Shown here: piece by piece, positions 12,101 to 24,600 of the stretch | Numbering within the stretch: position 1 is the first letter of the stretch | Layout: each line of letters starts with the position of its first letter | Source of the DNA: Sinotaia quadrata | Taxonomy: Eukaryota > Mollusca > Gastropoda > Architaenioglossa > Viviparidae | Length of the DNA stretch: 64,000 nucleotides | Assembly: GCA_028829895.1 (NCBI GenBank) | Contig: CM054180.1 | Coordinates: forward strand, 103,592,635 to 103,656,634 | Direction of reading: 5' to 3' | The notes under the pieces: model-generated | What the model was told of the DNA's origin: nothing | What the model saw: the letters and a program-made list of their open reading frames with translations, nothing else | Database searches by the model: none | Made by a program: the position numbers and the translations under genes

Positions 12101-14281
12101 ATATATATACACACACACAAGGTTAATTATGGAGTACTAAAAACAAATAGAAAACTGTAAATAATTAATTAGTTAAACACCACTAGAAACAACTTGTTAC
12201 ACACATTATAACAATTAGTTACAGAAACAGTTATCTAAATTAGGGGTCATCCCAAGGGCCGCATCAAATTTAGTAAGGTTATTAAAATGATTTTCTTTAT
12301 ATTCAACTCTGTTTATGAAACTGCTTTTGTTTCATTAGACTGCAGGAACTTGCAAGTAAAGTTTTTGCATTGATGTATATACTTTGCTATAGGCTACTAT
12401 GCCTATCTGTCAGATTGCATCTGTAATGTCAGTTGAACCTGTATTACACACACTTACCCAGGCTGTATCCTACAGGAAAGCAGCACTCATCGATTCGATT
12501 CAATTTCAAACCTTAACAGCTGAATCGACTCGTGAATAAATTTGAGTGAAAATTTGTGATTCGCAGGGCCCTAGAGTTTAGAGATAAATATGCCTAAAAC
12601 TTATTGCAGCCCTTAATTTGACTTTTGGACAAAGGAGTGTGCCTTTTTTTTTTTGTTGATGCTTTTGATGTTTTGCAACCTTGTATCCCTTCAGAGGGTA
12701 GGGACTACTGTACTCTACTGGATCATGTTGGTTTGGTGTGTATACAATGCTGTCGTCGAATTTATCAGTAAACATGCTGCTGTAAGTTAATTTCTGTGAA
12801 TTCTGTTCGAGAGCTAATACAACAGAAATTGAGGTTCGAGTTTGGTCTCGAGAATTCACAAAGGTTTTTGAAATTCCTCATGGTATGCTTGGGTAGCACA
12901 CATCAAGGTTCTTTTTTTTTGGAACACTCCTCGTGAGTTGCTTTGATAGCACATACGAAGTTCTGGACAACACTCCCTGGTGTGCTTTGTGAGCACATCG
13001 AAGAATCTGGAACAGTTGTGTAATGTGCCTAGAAGGGGTACACTGGACCACCATCTAATAACACAGAAAGTGACTTGTTGCAAACTGTGTGATTGTGAAC
13101 TCACGCTAGTGATAGCTGCCATCATTGAAAAGGTTATGTACATTGACTATAATTATCTCTCTAAAACTCCACTCTCATTTCTTTGATGAAACCATATCTA
13201 TGAACTTGATTATGTGTCCATGTTAATTTGATTGCTGATATCTATGCTAGGATAAACTAAGTGTCCAACATTTAATCATTGTTGATAAATGATGTAAATG
13301 TCAACACTTTGATTATATTCATATGTTGTATATTTGATAGTTGATTTAATAAATTTATTAACTTTCTTGCACATATATTAAAACCTTATGTTTAGAATAA
13401 TGGTTGGTAGATGGAAGCTTGTTAAGTAAAAATAAGAGATATATTTTTATTAGTAAGAAGTTTCCAACTGCAGAAACATTATGAGAGACATGCTGGTCCT
13501 GTGGGAGAATTATTAATAATTATAAATTAAGATTCTCAAACACTTGTAATTAGTTATGTGTTATTAATTAATAAATAATAACCATAATGAGGTGTCACAC
13601 TGAGTAGTTACAGAACACTAAATAGAATTATTTGTACTAGTTATGCAAAATTACAAACAATTAGTAAGTACCAATAAAAATAACTAGTTGCACAATTTTA
13701 TATAAAATAAGTTTTATACAGCACTATATGTAGTTATGTAACAGTAAAATAATTACTGTTGTTACTTAACAATTGAGTATCTAAAACTATAATCTAGAGC
13801 AACACCAGAGACAGTTAAACTGCATAAAACTACAAATGAAACTAAATATTCAAAGTTAAAATAGCTATTTAACAGTTAAAACAAAAAATGATACAGAAAA
13901 GTGTTACAAAAATAACTACTAACAATCATCACAATAGTTCCACACATTTTTATAAGTACTACAGAGTTTAAAGACAGTGAAAAAAAGAAAAGCATATACT
14001 CTTAAAGTTAAAACAAGTAATAACAATCACATTTCATTTTGGAAAGATTCACTTGTAGTAACTTTCTCAGAAATTTATAATTTTAAACTTCATCAAATCC
14101 AGATATTTTAAAAGTTAGATTTGAATGACAGCCATAAGGAAGATTTATTGGCTTGCAAATAAGTGATCTAGTGCTCAGGCACAAGTTGACTTTGACTGAT
14201 CAAGATATTTAATTGTGTCTAACAGAATAGCACAATTGAAAATTTAAAGGTGAACTCTCTGCCCCTACGCAGTGCATCCTC

Positions 14282-14823
14282 TTTGAAGACAGGAACAGAT
14301 AACGAAACCTTGGCCTAAATGCATAACAATAAAAGTTTCACTTTACAATTGAAGACAAGGACAGATAACTTGAAACCTTAACCTAATTGCATAACAATAA
14401 AAGTTTCACTTTACATTTGAAGACAAGGACAGATAACTTGAAACCTTGGCATAATTGCATAACAATAAAAGTTTCACTTTACATTTGAAGACAGGGACAG
14501 ATAACTTGAAACCTTGGCCTAATTGCATAACAATAAAAGTTTCACTTTACAATTGAAGACAAGGACAGATAACTTGAAACCTTAACCTAATTGCATAACA
14601 ATAAAAGTTTCACTTTACATTTGAAGACATGAACAGATAACGAAACCTTGGCCTAATTGCATAACAATAAAAGTTTCACTTTACATTTGAAGACAGGGAC
14701 AGATAACTTGAAACCTTGGCCTAATTGCATAACAATAAAAGTTTCACTTTACATTTGAAGACAGGGACAGATAACTTGAAACCTTGGCCTAATTGCATAA
14801 CAATAAAAGTTTCACTTTACATT
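14282..14823. repeat. 68-bp minisatellite, about 8 copies
   Basis: Units start TTGAAGACA and contain ATAACAATAAAAGTTTCACT. Copies 1 and 6 lack two bases in ATAACTTGAAACC. Every unit carries AATAAA on the plus strand. Confidence 0.95.
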
Positions 14824-17072
14824 TTGGAATTGGAGGACATTGTATGAATTTGCATATTTAGTAAGCCACTTAATATGAAGACACTATAGCAGAAAATTAG
14901 GAGATAATTCTGATAGTATAGCTTATGACAAACAGAGAGCTGGTCAGGTTGGATTAAAAGTACTGGCCCTTTGACTGGTAATACAAAGTGGGATGGATGA
15001 AAACTATCAGCTGTGCTGAGTATTACAAAGCAAGGTATATATGAATAAAGAAAGGCATACTAAAACTTATCTCTTTGTTTCAGTAGTACATAAGAAGCAA
15101 TTAATATGTTATTGTAAAAAAACCCAAACAAATAAAACAAAAACTTCTTGTGTTTCCAGCAAACTTTGTAAGTATTATGGATGTAATACAATCTGTCATC
15201 ACTTGTAGATGTAACTGATATTCTGATACCATTGTTAACAAATGAACGATAAAAAGCTAAAAAAATCGGTACCATATTTGACTTTATAATTGTCATAAAT
15301 ATAGCTGTATAGTTTTGTATCAACACTAACACACACATTGTAAATCACTTAATTCAAACTGCTTGGAACAGAAAAAAATGTTTAAATTGTTTAAAATGTT
15401 TAACTGGAAGTTTGAATATGTTTGAATAAATAATAGCTCTGACTGCCGAGTGTGCATGAAATAAACAATATTTTTGTTGTTAATTTTCTCCATAATCTAC
15501 TACTAAACATTATCTGTTCTCAAGTGTTGAACTTGATAACACAGCTATAAAATTATTTAAGTTTAAAGTTATGCATAATAAGAAAAAGTATATTAATGTC
15601 AAACTCAAAGCAATCTATCTTAGTTATGCAGCAACCAAAATGACAAGCATCAACAGTGTAGATACAGATCATCATAGATTGTGTGTGTCCTTGTGAGCAT
15701 ATGAAGGAATTTTCAGGAACAATAAAATCACATTATTCCACTTTTCCATCTGCACAGCATATCATATGCATTGTTCGTGTATGAAAATTAATACAAGAAA
15801 TAACTTGTACAGGCAAGATGATTTAAAGGTGAATGGTTCAGAAATATTGCAATTACATATTCATAATTTTGTTATTTAATTAAATAAACATAAAGACACA
15901 AACATCTCATGGCAACTTACATCTTTTTGTGAACAGATATGACATCGAACACTTGTAATTGTACAGAACATCATACACAGGTATCTGTACTGGACAATTT
16001 TAATAAATATAGCATTTAGAGATACTGAATGTCTATGAACTAACCATGCATATAAATTGTAAACCACGACATTTGCACACAAAAAAATGCTCTTTTTACA
16101 GGGGGAAAAAATCACTCTAAGTCTACTTTTTATTATTTTTTAATCTGTTCCAAATACCGGATATCCATTGCTGTTATAAATTATTGAAAAAAGAAGAATG
16201 TACATAAAATTTTTGCTTCTTGTATCCTTGTTTCAAAATGTTCAGAGATTGTAAGCTAAATTTTAATACATGTATTAAAAATTGAGAAGAAGGGGGGAAA
16301 ACAAAACCAAAGATTCCCACTTATTAAGATTTACAATGCGTGGAGTGCTGTGATGTATTTTTACACCATCTAACATAATTTTCCTTGTCTATGACATGTC
16401 ATTTAAAAAACCTGAGATAACTGAATGTCATTTAACAAATCTGACAGCATTTTCTCTATGTTATTTAATAAATCTAACACCACTGTGTCATTAAATATAT
16501 ATAACATAATTTTTCTGTTATGTTATTTAATAAATCTGGCAAGCAGTGAGCCTGAGCTTTGATTATGTGCTTGGCCTTGATGTCTTTGCAATGAATGATT
16601 TGCTTGAAGTTTATACAAAATAGCCTTTCTTACATAGCTGTAGCAGAAAACATGTTCAAATTAACTGAAATTCACACCTTTTTGTCAGAGTTATCAGTTG
16701 TTTTTTAAACTAATATTAAAGAAAGAACAAGTTAGAACTTTTTATTTAGTTGGAATTAACTGGAAATCTGAACTAGTCATGTTTGAATTAAGTAGGTTCT
16801 TCTCTCTGTATCTACAGTATATCTATGTGTAAGTGTGTGTGTGTATGAATGTATGTAAATGATATTCTTCGGTATACTTATCCAATACACTTCAAGCATA
16901 AAGTTTTCATTAAAATGAATACAGAAACCACTTAAGAATGAAAATTAAAGCTTTGTACAAATAATATGATATTCCATGCCGTTGCATATACAATTGAGCA
17001 CTTCGTTCACAATATTTGGAGTGGGGGTGGTTCTTTGGAGTTTAGAGACCTATTATCTTTAATGCTCTTCGT

Positions 17073-18216
17073 AAGTGGTTCCCAACAGTGCCCACACCGA
17101 GGTATTAAAAGCAGTGCAAATGCAGGTTGTTCCATCCAACCTCATGTCACTCATTTTAGGTTCTGTAAAATCATTCAAAGCAGAACTGATCTTGTGGAAG
17201 TCACATGTGAAGACTAAGTCTCTTGTACATTTTCCAATATGAAGAAAATGGTATGTGATTCACTTTGATTTGAACCCTTCTAAGACCTCAGAAGCAGTTC
17301 GTCATCACTGAGTCTGTGATTGCCTTACTTGGGAATCCTTTTATTTGCCAACTAGAAGTAACAAAAATGGCTAAACTGACCGCAAACTTCATTAAGTAAG
17401 AAGAGAAGTGGAACTTGAAATTTTGGACCTTCAAAATGACATTGTTCTCAATCAACCACAACAGATTATAAACTTTGGGATCTGTAGCATACTCAATAAA
17501 ATTTTAATTTGTCCATTTATCTATGTAAACTGTTTTAATGAATAGTATAATACAGTCAAAATACACATCTTGACTTACAGAAAGGCATCCTGATGACTGC
17601 TTACAAGCAGGAATATTTTACTTTCTCAACTGCTAAAAACTGGCTAATGAACTGCAATGTTAAAAATCATACTGATTTATTATAATAAAAGCACGTGAAA
17701 TAATAATACCTTTTCTCTATTCAGTTCTGGCGAGTTTTTATGAATATTATTTATGTTTGTATGTTTATAGAAATCTGGATACAATAAAAATTGTGCTTAA
17801 ATTTCTTCATATTTACTTGTTGAAATCCAGATACAAGTAAAACAGAAATAATTTTAATTAATCATAACTGGCTAGTATGTTAAATTAAGAATAATAAATA
17901 CATTTCATCCACTAGTTCAACAATATTGTACTTTCAAAAATAAATAAGATGAAAATTGGGTGCTTGTGATATTTATTTTGTGAAAGCTACTTAATTCATC
18001 TTCCAGATAAATTCAAAAAGAGAAAATCCACATTGCACAAGTAACAGATTAATCCACTTGAATGGTATAGATGAATATATTACATATTATTAAATATGAT
18101 GATTTGCATATTATTTAATGTCCAGTACAAAAGTAAGCTTTGAAAAATTAATGGAGCCCGCCAAACTCTTTTGAAAATTTGAACGTGCTTTTGGCCACAA
18201 AGGTTGGGGACCACTG
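17073..18216 (+). mobile_element. Decayed hAT-superfamily DNA transposon
   Basis: Left end AAGTGGTTCCCAAC and right end GTTGGGGACCACTG are inverted repeats with few mismatches, of the CAGTGGTCCCCAAC type common in hAT elements. Flanking 8-bp sequences CTCTTCGT (17065-17072) and CTCTATGT (18217-18224) match at 6 of 8 positions, as an old 8-bp hAT target duplication would. Inside the left half is a broken transposase relic; the rest is AT-rich and degraded. At 1,144 bp it is far shorter than an autonomous hAT element, so it is internally deleted and dead. Confidence 0.8.
17099..17480 (+). pseudogene. hAT transposase relic (ZBED5/SCAND3-like C-terminal part)
   Basis: Three plus-strand frames give successive pieces typical of this family: KAELILWKSHVKTKSLVHFP (17151 region, ending in TGA at 17239), LGNPFICQLEV (about 17329), and EVELEILDLQNDIVLNQ (about 17405). 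The last resembles the E-L-x-x-L-Q-N-D motif of ZBED5/SCAND3/GTF2IRD2-type domesticated hAT proteins. Frameshifts and stops separate the pieces, so nothing is translated. Family assignment is from memory of these motifs. Confidence 0.75.
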
Positions 18217-18312
18217 CTCTATGTAATGCGGTGGTACATCACAGAATAGTCAACAAGAAAAAGTAAACACCATATATATTTTGTTTTTAAATTGACAAAT
18301 TTTTATGAATCT

Positions 18313-18318
18313 TTTATT
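18313..18318 (-). terminator. Candidate poly(A) signal of hemicentin
   Basis: AATAAA on the minus strand (TTTATT on plus) about 95 nt past the stop codon. It is the first such hexamer downstream. The true cleavage site is not visible. Confidence 0.45.
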
Positions 18319-18412
18319 TTTTTCAATGACATCTGATTGACAAATTATCTGCCCACACATACTCGCACACCCTAAATTCTGCATTGAGTATTAGTCTGTA
18401 CAGAAGATGACA

Positions 18413-18637
18413 CTAGTACGGGTAATCAGAAACTGCTATGTGTATAATGAATGTTGTTTGGTACTGAACATTGCGACGGCCACTGTCAAAAGACTGAGCG
18501 CGAACCATTATCCTGTAAGTCTGTCCATCACCCAAAGGTGCCAATGTGTATACAATGCCCTTTCCATCCTCAGGCCGAATGTAAAAGATCAACTTGGGAT
18601 CATTCTCCATAATGGTGAAAGTTGTCTCTGGTAAGAC
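18413..18637 (-). CDS. HMCN1: Hemicentin exon w38: terminal coding exon with stop
   Basis: Encodes 74 residues plus [56 protein letters not shown] and [14 protein letters not shown]. Vertebrate hemicentins also end with an A-V-S-x-Y-P-Y tail, so the stop is well supported. Confidence 0.96.
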   Translation of the reverse strand, partial: VLPETTFTIMENDPKLIFYIRPEDGKGIVYTLAPLGDGQTYRIMVRAQSFDSGRRNVQYQTTFIIHIAVSDYPY

Positions 18638-21600
18638 CTGTGAATCACAGTAATTTGTGCAATACAATGAAAACTTAGTGTAAACTGTATACTTTCCTCA
18701 ACTAATTTCAAACTGAATTACAAATATTTGTAAATCAGCAATATTTCAATTGTGATATAAGATAAGAGAATCAAATTTAAAAACTTTTTATCTGATGAAT
18801 ATTTAAACTAAAGACATAGAACTGAATAAATTTTAAATGGAGCACTTATGTTGAGGGAAACAAAAAGCATATTTTAACTTGAGTAAGTCAGAAAAGAGAT
18901 TTTTAAAGGAATAAAAAGATGGTTTACATATAAACCAGCATTCATTCTCTCATTGCATGAAGACATACATATATACACAAAATTAAAACAAACCTCATCA
19001 TTCTGATTGTATGCTGTCAGCCGAATCAGATCTTGTCGAGCAGGAATGCCTCCAGGGAGCGCCACTGTGCGATATTGTATCACATCAGCATACTTTGCAC
19101 CAGGTGGACAGGGAATACTTGGATCAACGCATTCCAGGACGCAGTAACTGCAAATCACATTTTAAACAATGCAGTGGTTTTCCAAATATTAGAATAAGTA
19201 GCAGGTTATACAGAACTAAAACGTGCACATTGCATGAAGAACATCGAGATGCAAAACAAAAAGGTAAAACTAACTGTTTATGCTAATTAATAAGGACAAA
19301 ATCCTGTGAAACAAGTCAGAGAATTGGATGACACAGCAAGTTGGAGAATTAGATGACATAAATCGGAGAACCGGATGACATAAAGCAAGTTGGAGAAATG
19401 GATGATGTAAAGCAAGTTGGAGAATTGGATGACATAAATCAGAGAATTGGATGACAAAGCAAGTTGGAGAATTGGATGACATAGCAAGTTGGAGAATTGG
19501 ATGAAAAAGCAAGTTGGAGAACTGGATGACATAAATCAGAGAATTGGATGACAAAGCAAGTTGGAGAATTGGATGACATAAATCAGAGAATTGGATGACA
19601 AAGCAAGTTGGAGAATTGGATGACATAGCAAGTTGGAGAATTGGATGACATAAATCAGAGAATTGGATGACAAAGCAAGTTGGAGAATTGGATGACATAA
19701 ATCAGAGAATTGGATGACAACGCAAGTTGGAGAATTGGATGACATAAATCAGAGAATTGGATGACATAAAGCAGGTTGGAGAATTGGATGACATCAAGAG
19801 AGTTGGAGAATTGGTTGAAATAAATAAGAGAATTGGATGACATAAAGCAAGTAAGGGAATTGGATTACATGAAACAAATGAGAGAATTGGATGACATAAA
19901 GCAAGTCAGAGAACTGAATGACATCATATTCAAACTGTCAAAAGACTGACTTCAACAGAGCATATAAAAAACTCCAACCACTTGTCTGTCGTTATCCAAG
20001 ACAGTAGATTGTGAAAGCACAGTTCAAATTCCAAAGTACTGTATTTAGTCAACATTACATTCTATATTACCATATTTATTGTTTGACATTACATTCCAGA
20101 TTATCAGATTTAGTTTAATGTTTGACATTTTATTCCAAATTACCAGATTTAGTTTAATGTTTGACATTTTATTCCAAATTACCAGATTTAGTTTAATGTT
20201 TAACATTTTATTCCAAATTATCAGATTTAGTTTAATGTTTGACATTACATTCCAAAATGCTTATTAGATTCAAGTATTCTGCAAACTAATAATATTTCTT
20301 CCTCTTGAGATTCATCAGGGATGTTTTCTGACCAAACTAGAAAGTTAACAATATTTCATCTAAATTGAAATTAAGAAACTACCCACCCACCCACCCACTC
20401 GCCTGCACACACACACACACACACACACACAATTTAATGGGTTATTCTGATTGTTATGCAGTCTTGAAAAAGAATCACACTGTTTTTCTGACTAACTACA
20501 AACTGCTCACTACAACCAAGAAAGCTTGCTGATAAATAAATATGTACTTTACCCTGCACTCACACAACTGAAATGTTCACATCAATATTTTCAAACTATC
20601 TGCATCTGTAATAAAACTACAAAAACTTACATGTTTACCAATGCCAGCACCCTTTTATTTGGCACAATTTACAGTACAAGGGCTGACATTTTAACTTTCA
20701 AAGTTAATCTCATACACACAAGATTTGCATAAGAGTTTTCAAGTAAAAGATAATGCAGTTTAGAAATCAGAACTTTTGCACTTATTTATGATAAAAACTG
20801 TCATCCACTGATGACTTTATCCTCAATGCAAAACTATTTTAATACATGACCAGAGTTGTCCTTCATGATTTATGTCACTGTATTTTAAATTAAACATTCT
20901 ACCTATTTATGAAATCTTAATTTGGACCACTGATTAATACATTTGTTTAGTGAACTGTACTCTCAGTAAGTATTCTATTTTACATTTACACCATTTCATC
21001 AGAGTAGTTAAAAGCTTCATGGTTCTAACTCTTGTCAAGAACTCTATAGACAAAATTTGTCAGATTCCAATTCTTCAACATTTTCAATAACTATGATTTG
21101 AAACTTGAATAATTAGAGTAAATATGATAGCAATGGTCACCACCCCATTTGGTATAGGTATTTAAATGCCTGATTAAAAAATAGAGAGTTAACTCATAAG
21201 TGCATTCATATAAAAGGGACAGAAATTGCCATTCCTTTTCAGTTTATATAATGGCTTAAAAGGGAAAGTCACACACAAATTCAGACTGTTTCAGTGTAAA
21301 CGGTAGTGTTGTTCGAACAAAGCAAAAGTTTACAAACTAATGGCTGTTCTCTGCAATTATAGATTCCGTATTAGAAATGAGAGGCAGCAGAAGGCAAAAC
21401 ACCAGGTCTCAAAATAGAAAGAAATATAATTTTTAAAATGTGAACACCGTTGACCTAGTTCTGGGAGTCTGGAGATTCATGGGCTAGATGGTACTCATCT
21501 AAGTGGCGGTGAACTGATCATCCAACCAAAAGTGAAAACCAAACCAACCCATCCTGGTATTATTTTTGCTTATCAAAAAGATAACATGACTATCAAAAGC

Positions 21601-24600
21601 ACTCAGTGCAATGCAGTGAACAGGACAGGTGGCTGATGGTCAGCTGTCAAACAAGAACCACACATACCTCTGCTCAGTATTCCGCCAGAGGTGTGTGGTG
21701 TAAGACAAATGTCCACTTTAAAAAGTTTGTGAATCTGTCTCCCCTTGGTTACTGCAAGTTTGTAATGGCAAGAGAGCTAATTCTATCAGTAAGAGCATAC
21801 AGCTGCATGATGAAAATATTAAAAATGTCTTTAATTATCACATAATTATTAACTCTTGTTTGGTCATTTTTTGATGGGACCATAATTATATCTATTTATA
21901 CTTACTTGGTAGTAGGGTCACGCACATAGGTCAATGGGCATGGTATGGCGATGCATGAATAAGATCCCCTAGTGTTGAAACACATCTGCTCTTCTCCACA
22001 ATTAATCATCTGTTCCACACACTCATTAATATCTGTGAAATAATTTGATAACCAGAATCAACTTCTGGATAAATCTCAAAATATTGCATTTCATGCTAAT
22101 TTCAGAAATATTATACTGCAAAATCTGTGGTCTAAAAAAAACATAATGAGACCAAATTTACACATCAGTATGAATGTTTAAATTAAATTAGAAGCAGTGC
22201 TACTTTAAAAAAAAACCCTAAAAATAATTACACTAAAAAATGAAAATGCATGCAAAACAGAGAGCAGTATTATTTTACCTTGGCACGAATACCCATCAGA
22301 GCCAAGGCGATAGCCACTTGGACAAGTGCAATAGTAGCTTCCATGGGTGTTGGTGCAATTGTGTTGACAGATATCTGCTCTGAGACTGCACTCATCCACA
22401 TCTACCAACACAAAATAAATCAATGGCAAAAAGGATGATGTAAGCCTCTCTAAACATATAAAAATTATAGAAAATGGAAACAATAGTGAAAGTCTTGTGC
22501 TGATGTTTTTAACTCTTCTCAAATGTTTCAGGGCAACAACAGTTAAAAGAATCCCTCCCCAAAAACAAAAGCAACTTTACCCTAGTATCCATAATGTGCT
22601 TAAAAACAATGAACACACGGTTGTTAAGTGACTATCAAAAGAAATCAAATAATATCAAAAATCATTTATTTGTAATAAATTTAACATTTATTTTTGTCAT
22701 TAAAATGCTTTCTTTAAATGACAGTCCACATTTAACAACTATTATAGAAAACCTAATATATTAACAGGGCAGAAACACACCTATGCATTTTCCGAATTGT
22801 GACACATCAGATATCATTCCATCAGGACAATGTTCATTAATATTCACTTTTGCTTTACTACAATGACCGTTTATACATTGGCTATTTCTCCTATAGCGTC
22901 TCCTGTTTCCAGATCCCTTGGAATACCAGGCCTGGTTTTGTTCATAACCGTTGGCCGGTAGGACTCGACCCGGTTCCAAAAACTCAAGGCCTGCAAATGA
23001 AACCGCAGGCATAGTTTAATGCCATAAGAATTAACAGCTGTGCATATTTCTTACACAGTTTATTATAAAACTGTTTAAATTTTAAATTAAAATAACAATT
23101 AAATCAATTAAACAAAATTATATACAGATTTTTACTTAAAGTTTGAAGGAACCTAAAAGTTTTCACAAATGCTCAAAGGATCTGGAACAACACTTCCAAT
23201 GCAAATAATGGCACAATTTAATCTCCTAAAAAATATTTTCATTGAATGATCTGAATGCAATACTATTTATTTACTTATTTATTTATTTGATAAAGAAAAT
23301 ATTTTCATTGAATGATCTGAATGCAATACCATTTATTTATTTATTTATTTATTTGATAAAGCCACAGAAATGTGCTAATAGGTAATGTCCTCTGAAATAT
23401 GCTAATAGGAATTGTTTCCCACCCCACCCCACTCCAGCCACTTGCAATTCTAGAGTAGTTAAGCTAACCAGCACAAGACTTCCTGTCCGCAAGACGAAGT
23501 TGCCCGGTTGGACAAAGACATTCGTAGTCACCCCAAGTGTTGTGGCATCGAAAACGGCAAATGCTTGAACTCTCTGCACACTCGTCAATGTCTGAAATGC
23601 AATGCAACTTATGTGATGCCAAGTGTTTCAAAGTTTAACAAATTAGTTCATGAAATTCCAACTTTGTTAATATCTGCCAACATTAGAAAAGTTCAGCTGT
23701 AGGTGTCTGGAAGAACCATGAATGATAGCATATTAAAGCACTGAGGAAGATGACGTTTCTCTTTTAAATTGAGATAATTTCTCAAGCTGAACTTATAGGT
23801 TCATACTCACTATTCATTCCACTTTTATGCCCTCTGATCCTGCATTATTGCAATGCCTATTTCTTTTCATTTATTTATTTTTAGCATTGACCCTGCACAA
23901 TCATAATGCATAATCTTTTTATTTATTTATTTAATTTTAGAAGTTTAAGTCTGGCTATCATGTCTGTATTTCTACATAATTAATATTGTGTATTTGTTTT
24001 TTACCCACATACAGATGTACAGCTATCTCAAATGTTCATGATATAATCTTTTTCCAAAGTGTTAATTACATGTGTTATCTCTTTCAGTCCCACATGTCGC
24101 TATACTAACCACTGTTTGGGTCGCTGAGATCTCTTACAGACTAGCATGGGTAGGCACTTTAACATTAATATTATAAACAGAAAAATGTTTTATAATTTAA
24201 GATTCAGCCCACTTTTTGAAAACAGTTATTTGCTAAATTAATTTTTTTTTCCAAATTAATAAGTAGTTTGCAAATAAAAAGAACTGTAAGAAAATGTGTG
24301 CTCAGAGTTAATGAAATGGTTGCCTCTATCAGTTGCATGTACAGTATTTTACCATAGGAACCTTGCCATCTATGTTGCTGAGTCAGGAAATAGCACCTAC
24401 AAATGATGTTTTCACTGATAGATCAAACTGACAGTGGCAGAAAGCATGGCCTGTGTTTCAATTTTCCCAGTTATTTAAAAGTAAATCTGAAAGACCTGAT
24501 GGATTTGACAAAATATTTTTGGAAATTCGAGTTGAAATTTACACACTGATTCTTATTGTGAAACTTATCACAACAGTATAAGACTGACCGAAAGCAGCAA

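Larger units (their letters stand above)
5036..17072. other. Intergenic region between the two convergent genes
   Basis: No gene I can support. Holds (CA)n at 5929-5987, short direct duplications (8022-8099, 8232-8366, 9018-9130), a diverged ~58-bp triple repeat (12860-13020) and the 68-bp minisatellite at 14282-14823. Remaining sequence is AT-rich without a recognisable feature, apart from one weak minus-strand coding candidate at 5617-5700. Confidence 0.6.

Noticed and set aside
12578..13186. Overlapping open frames on both strands at 12.6-13.2 kb
   Set aside because: No family motif recognised; part is a diverged triple repeat of about 58 bp, possibly an old mobile element, but not supportable.
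19270..19843. Minus-strand open frames up to 142 codons with repeated Ser-Asn-Ser-Pro-Thr units
   Set aside because: Entirely inside a 22-25-bp minisatellite in an intron; overlapping frames on the same repeat show it is an artefact.
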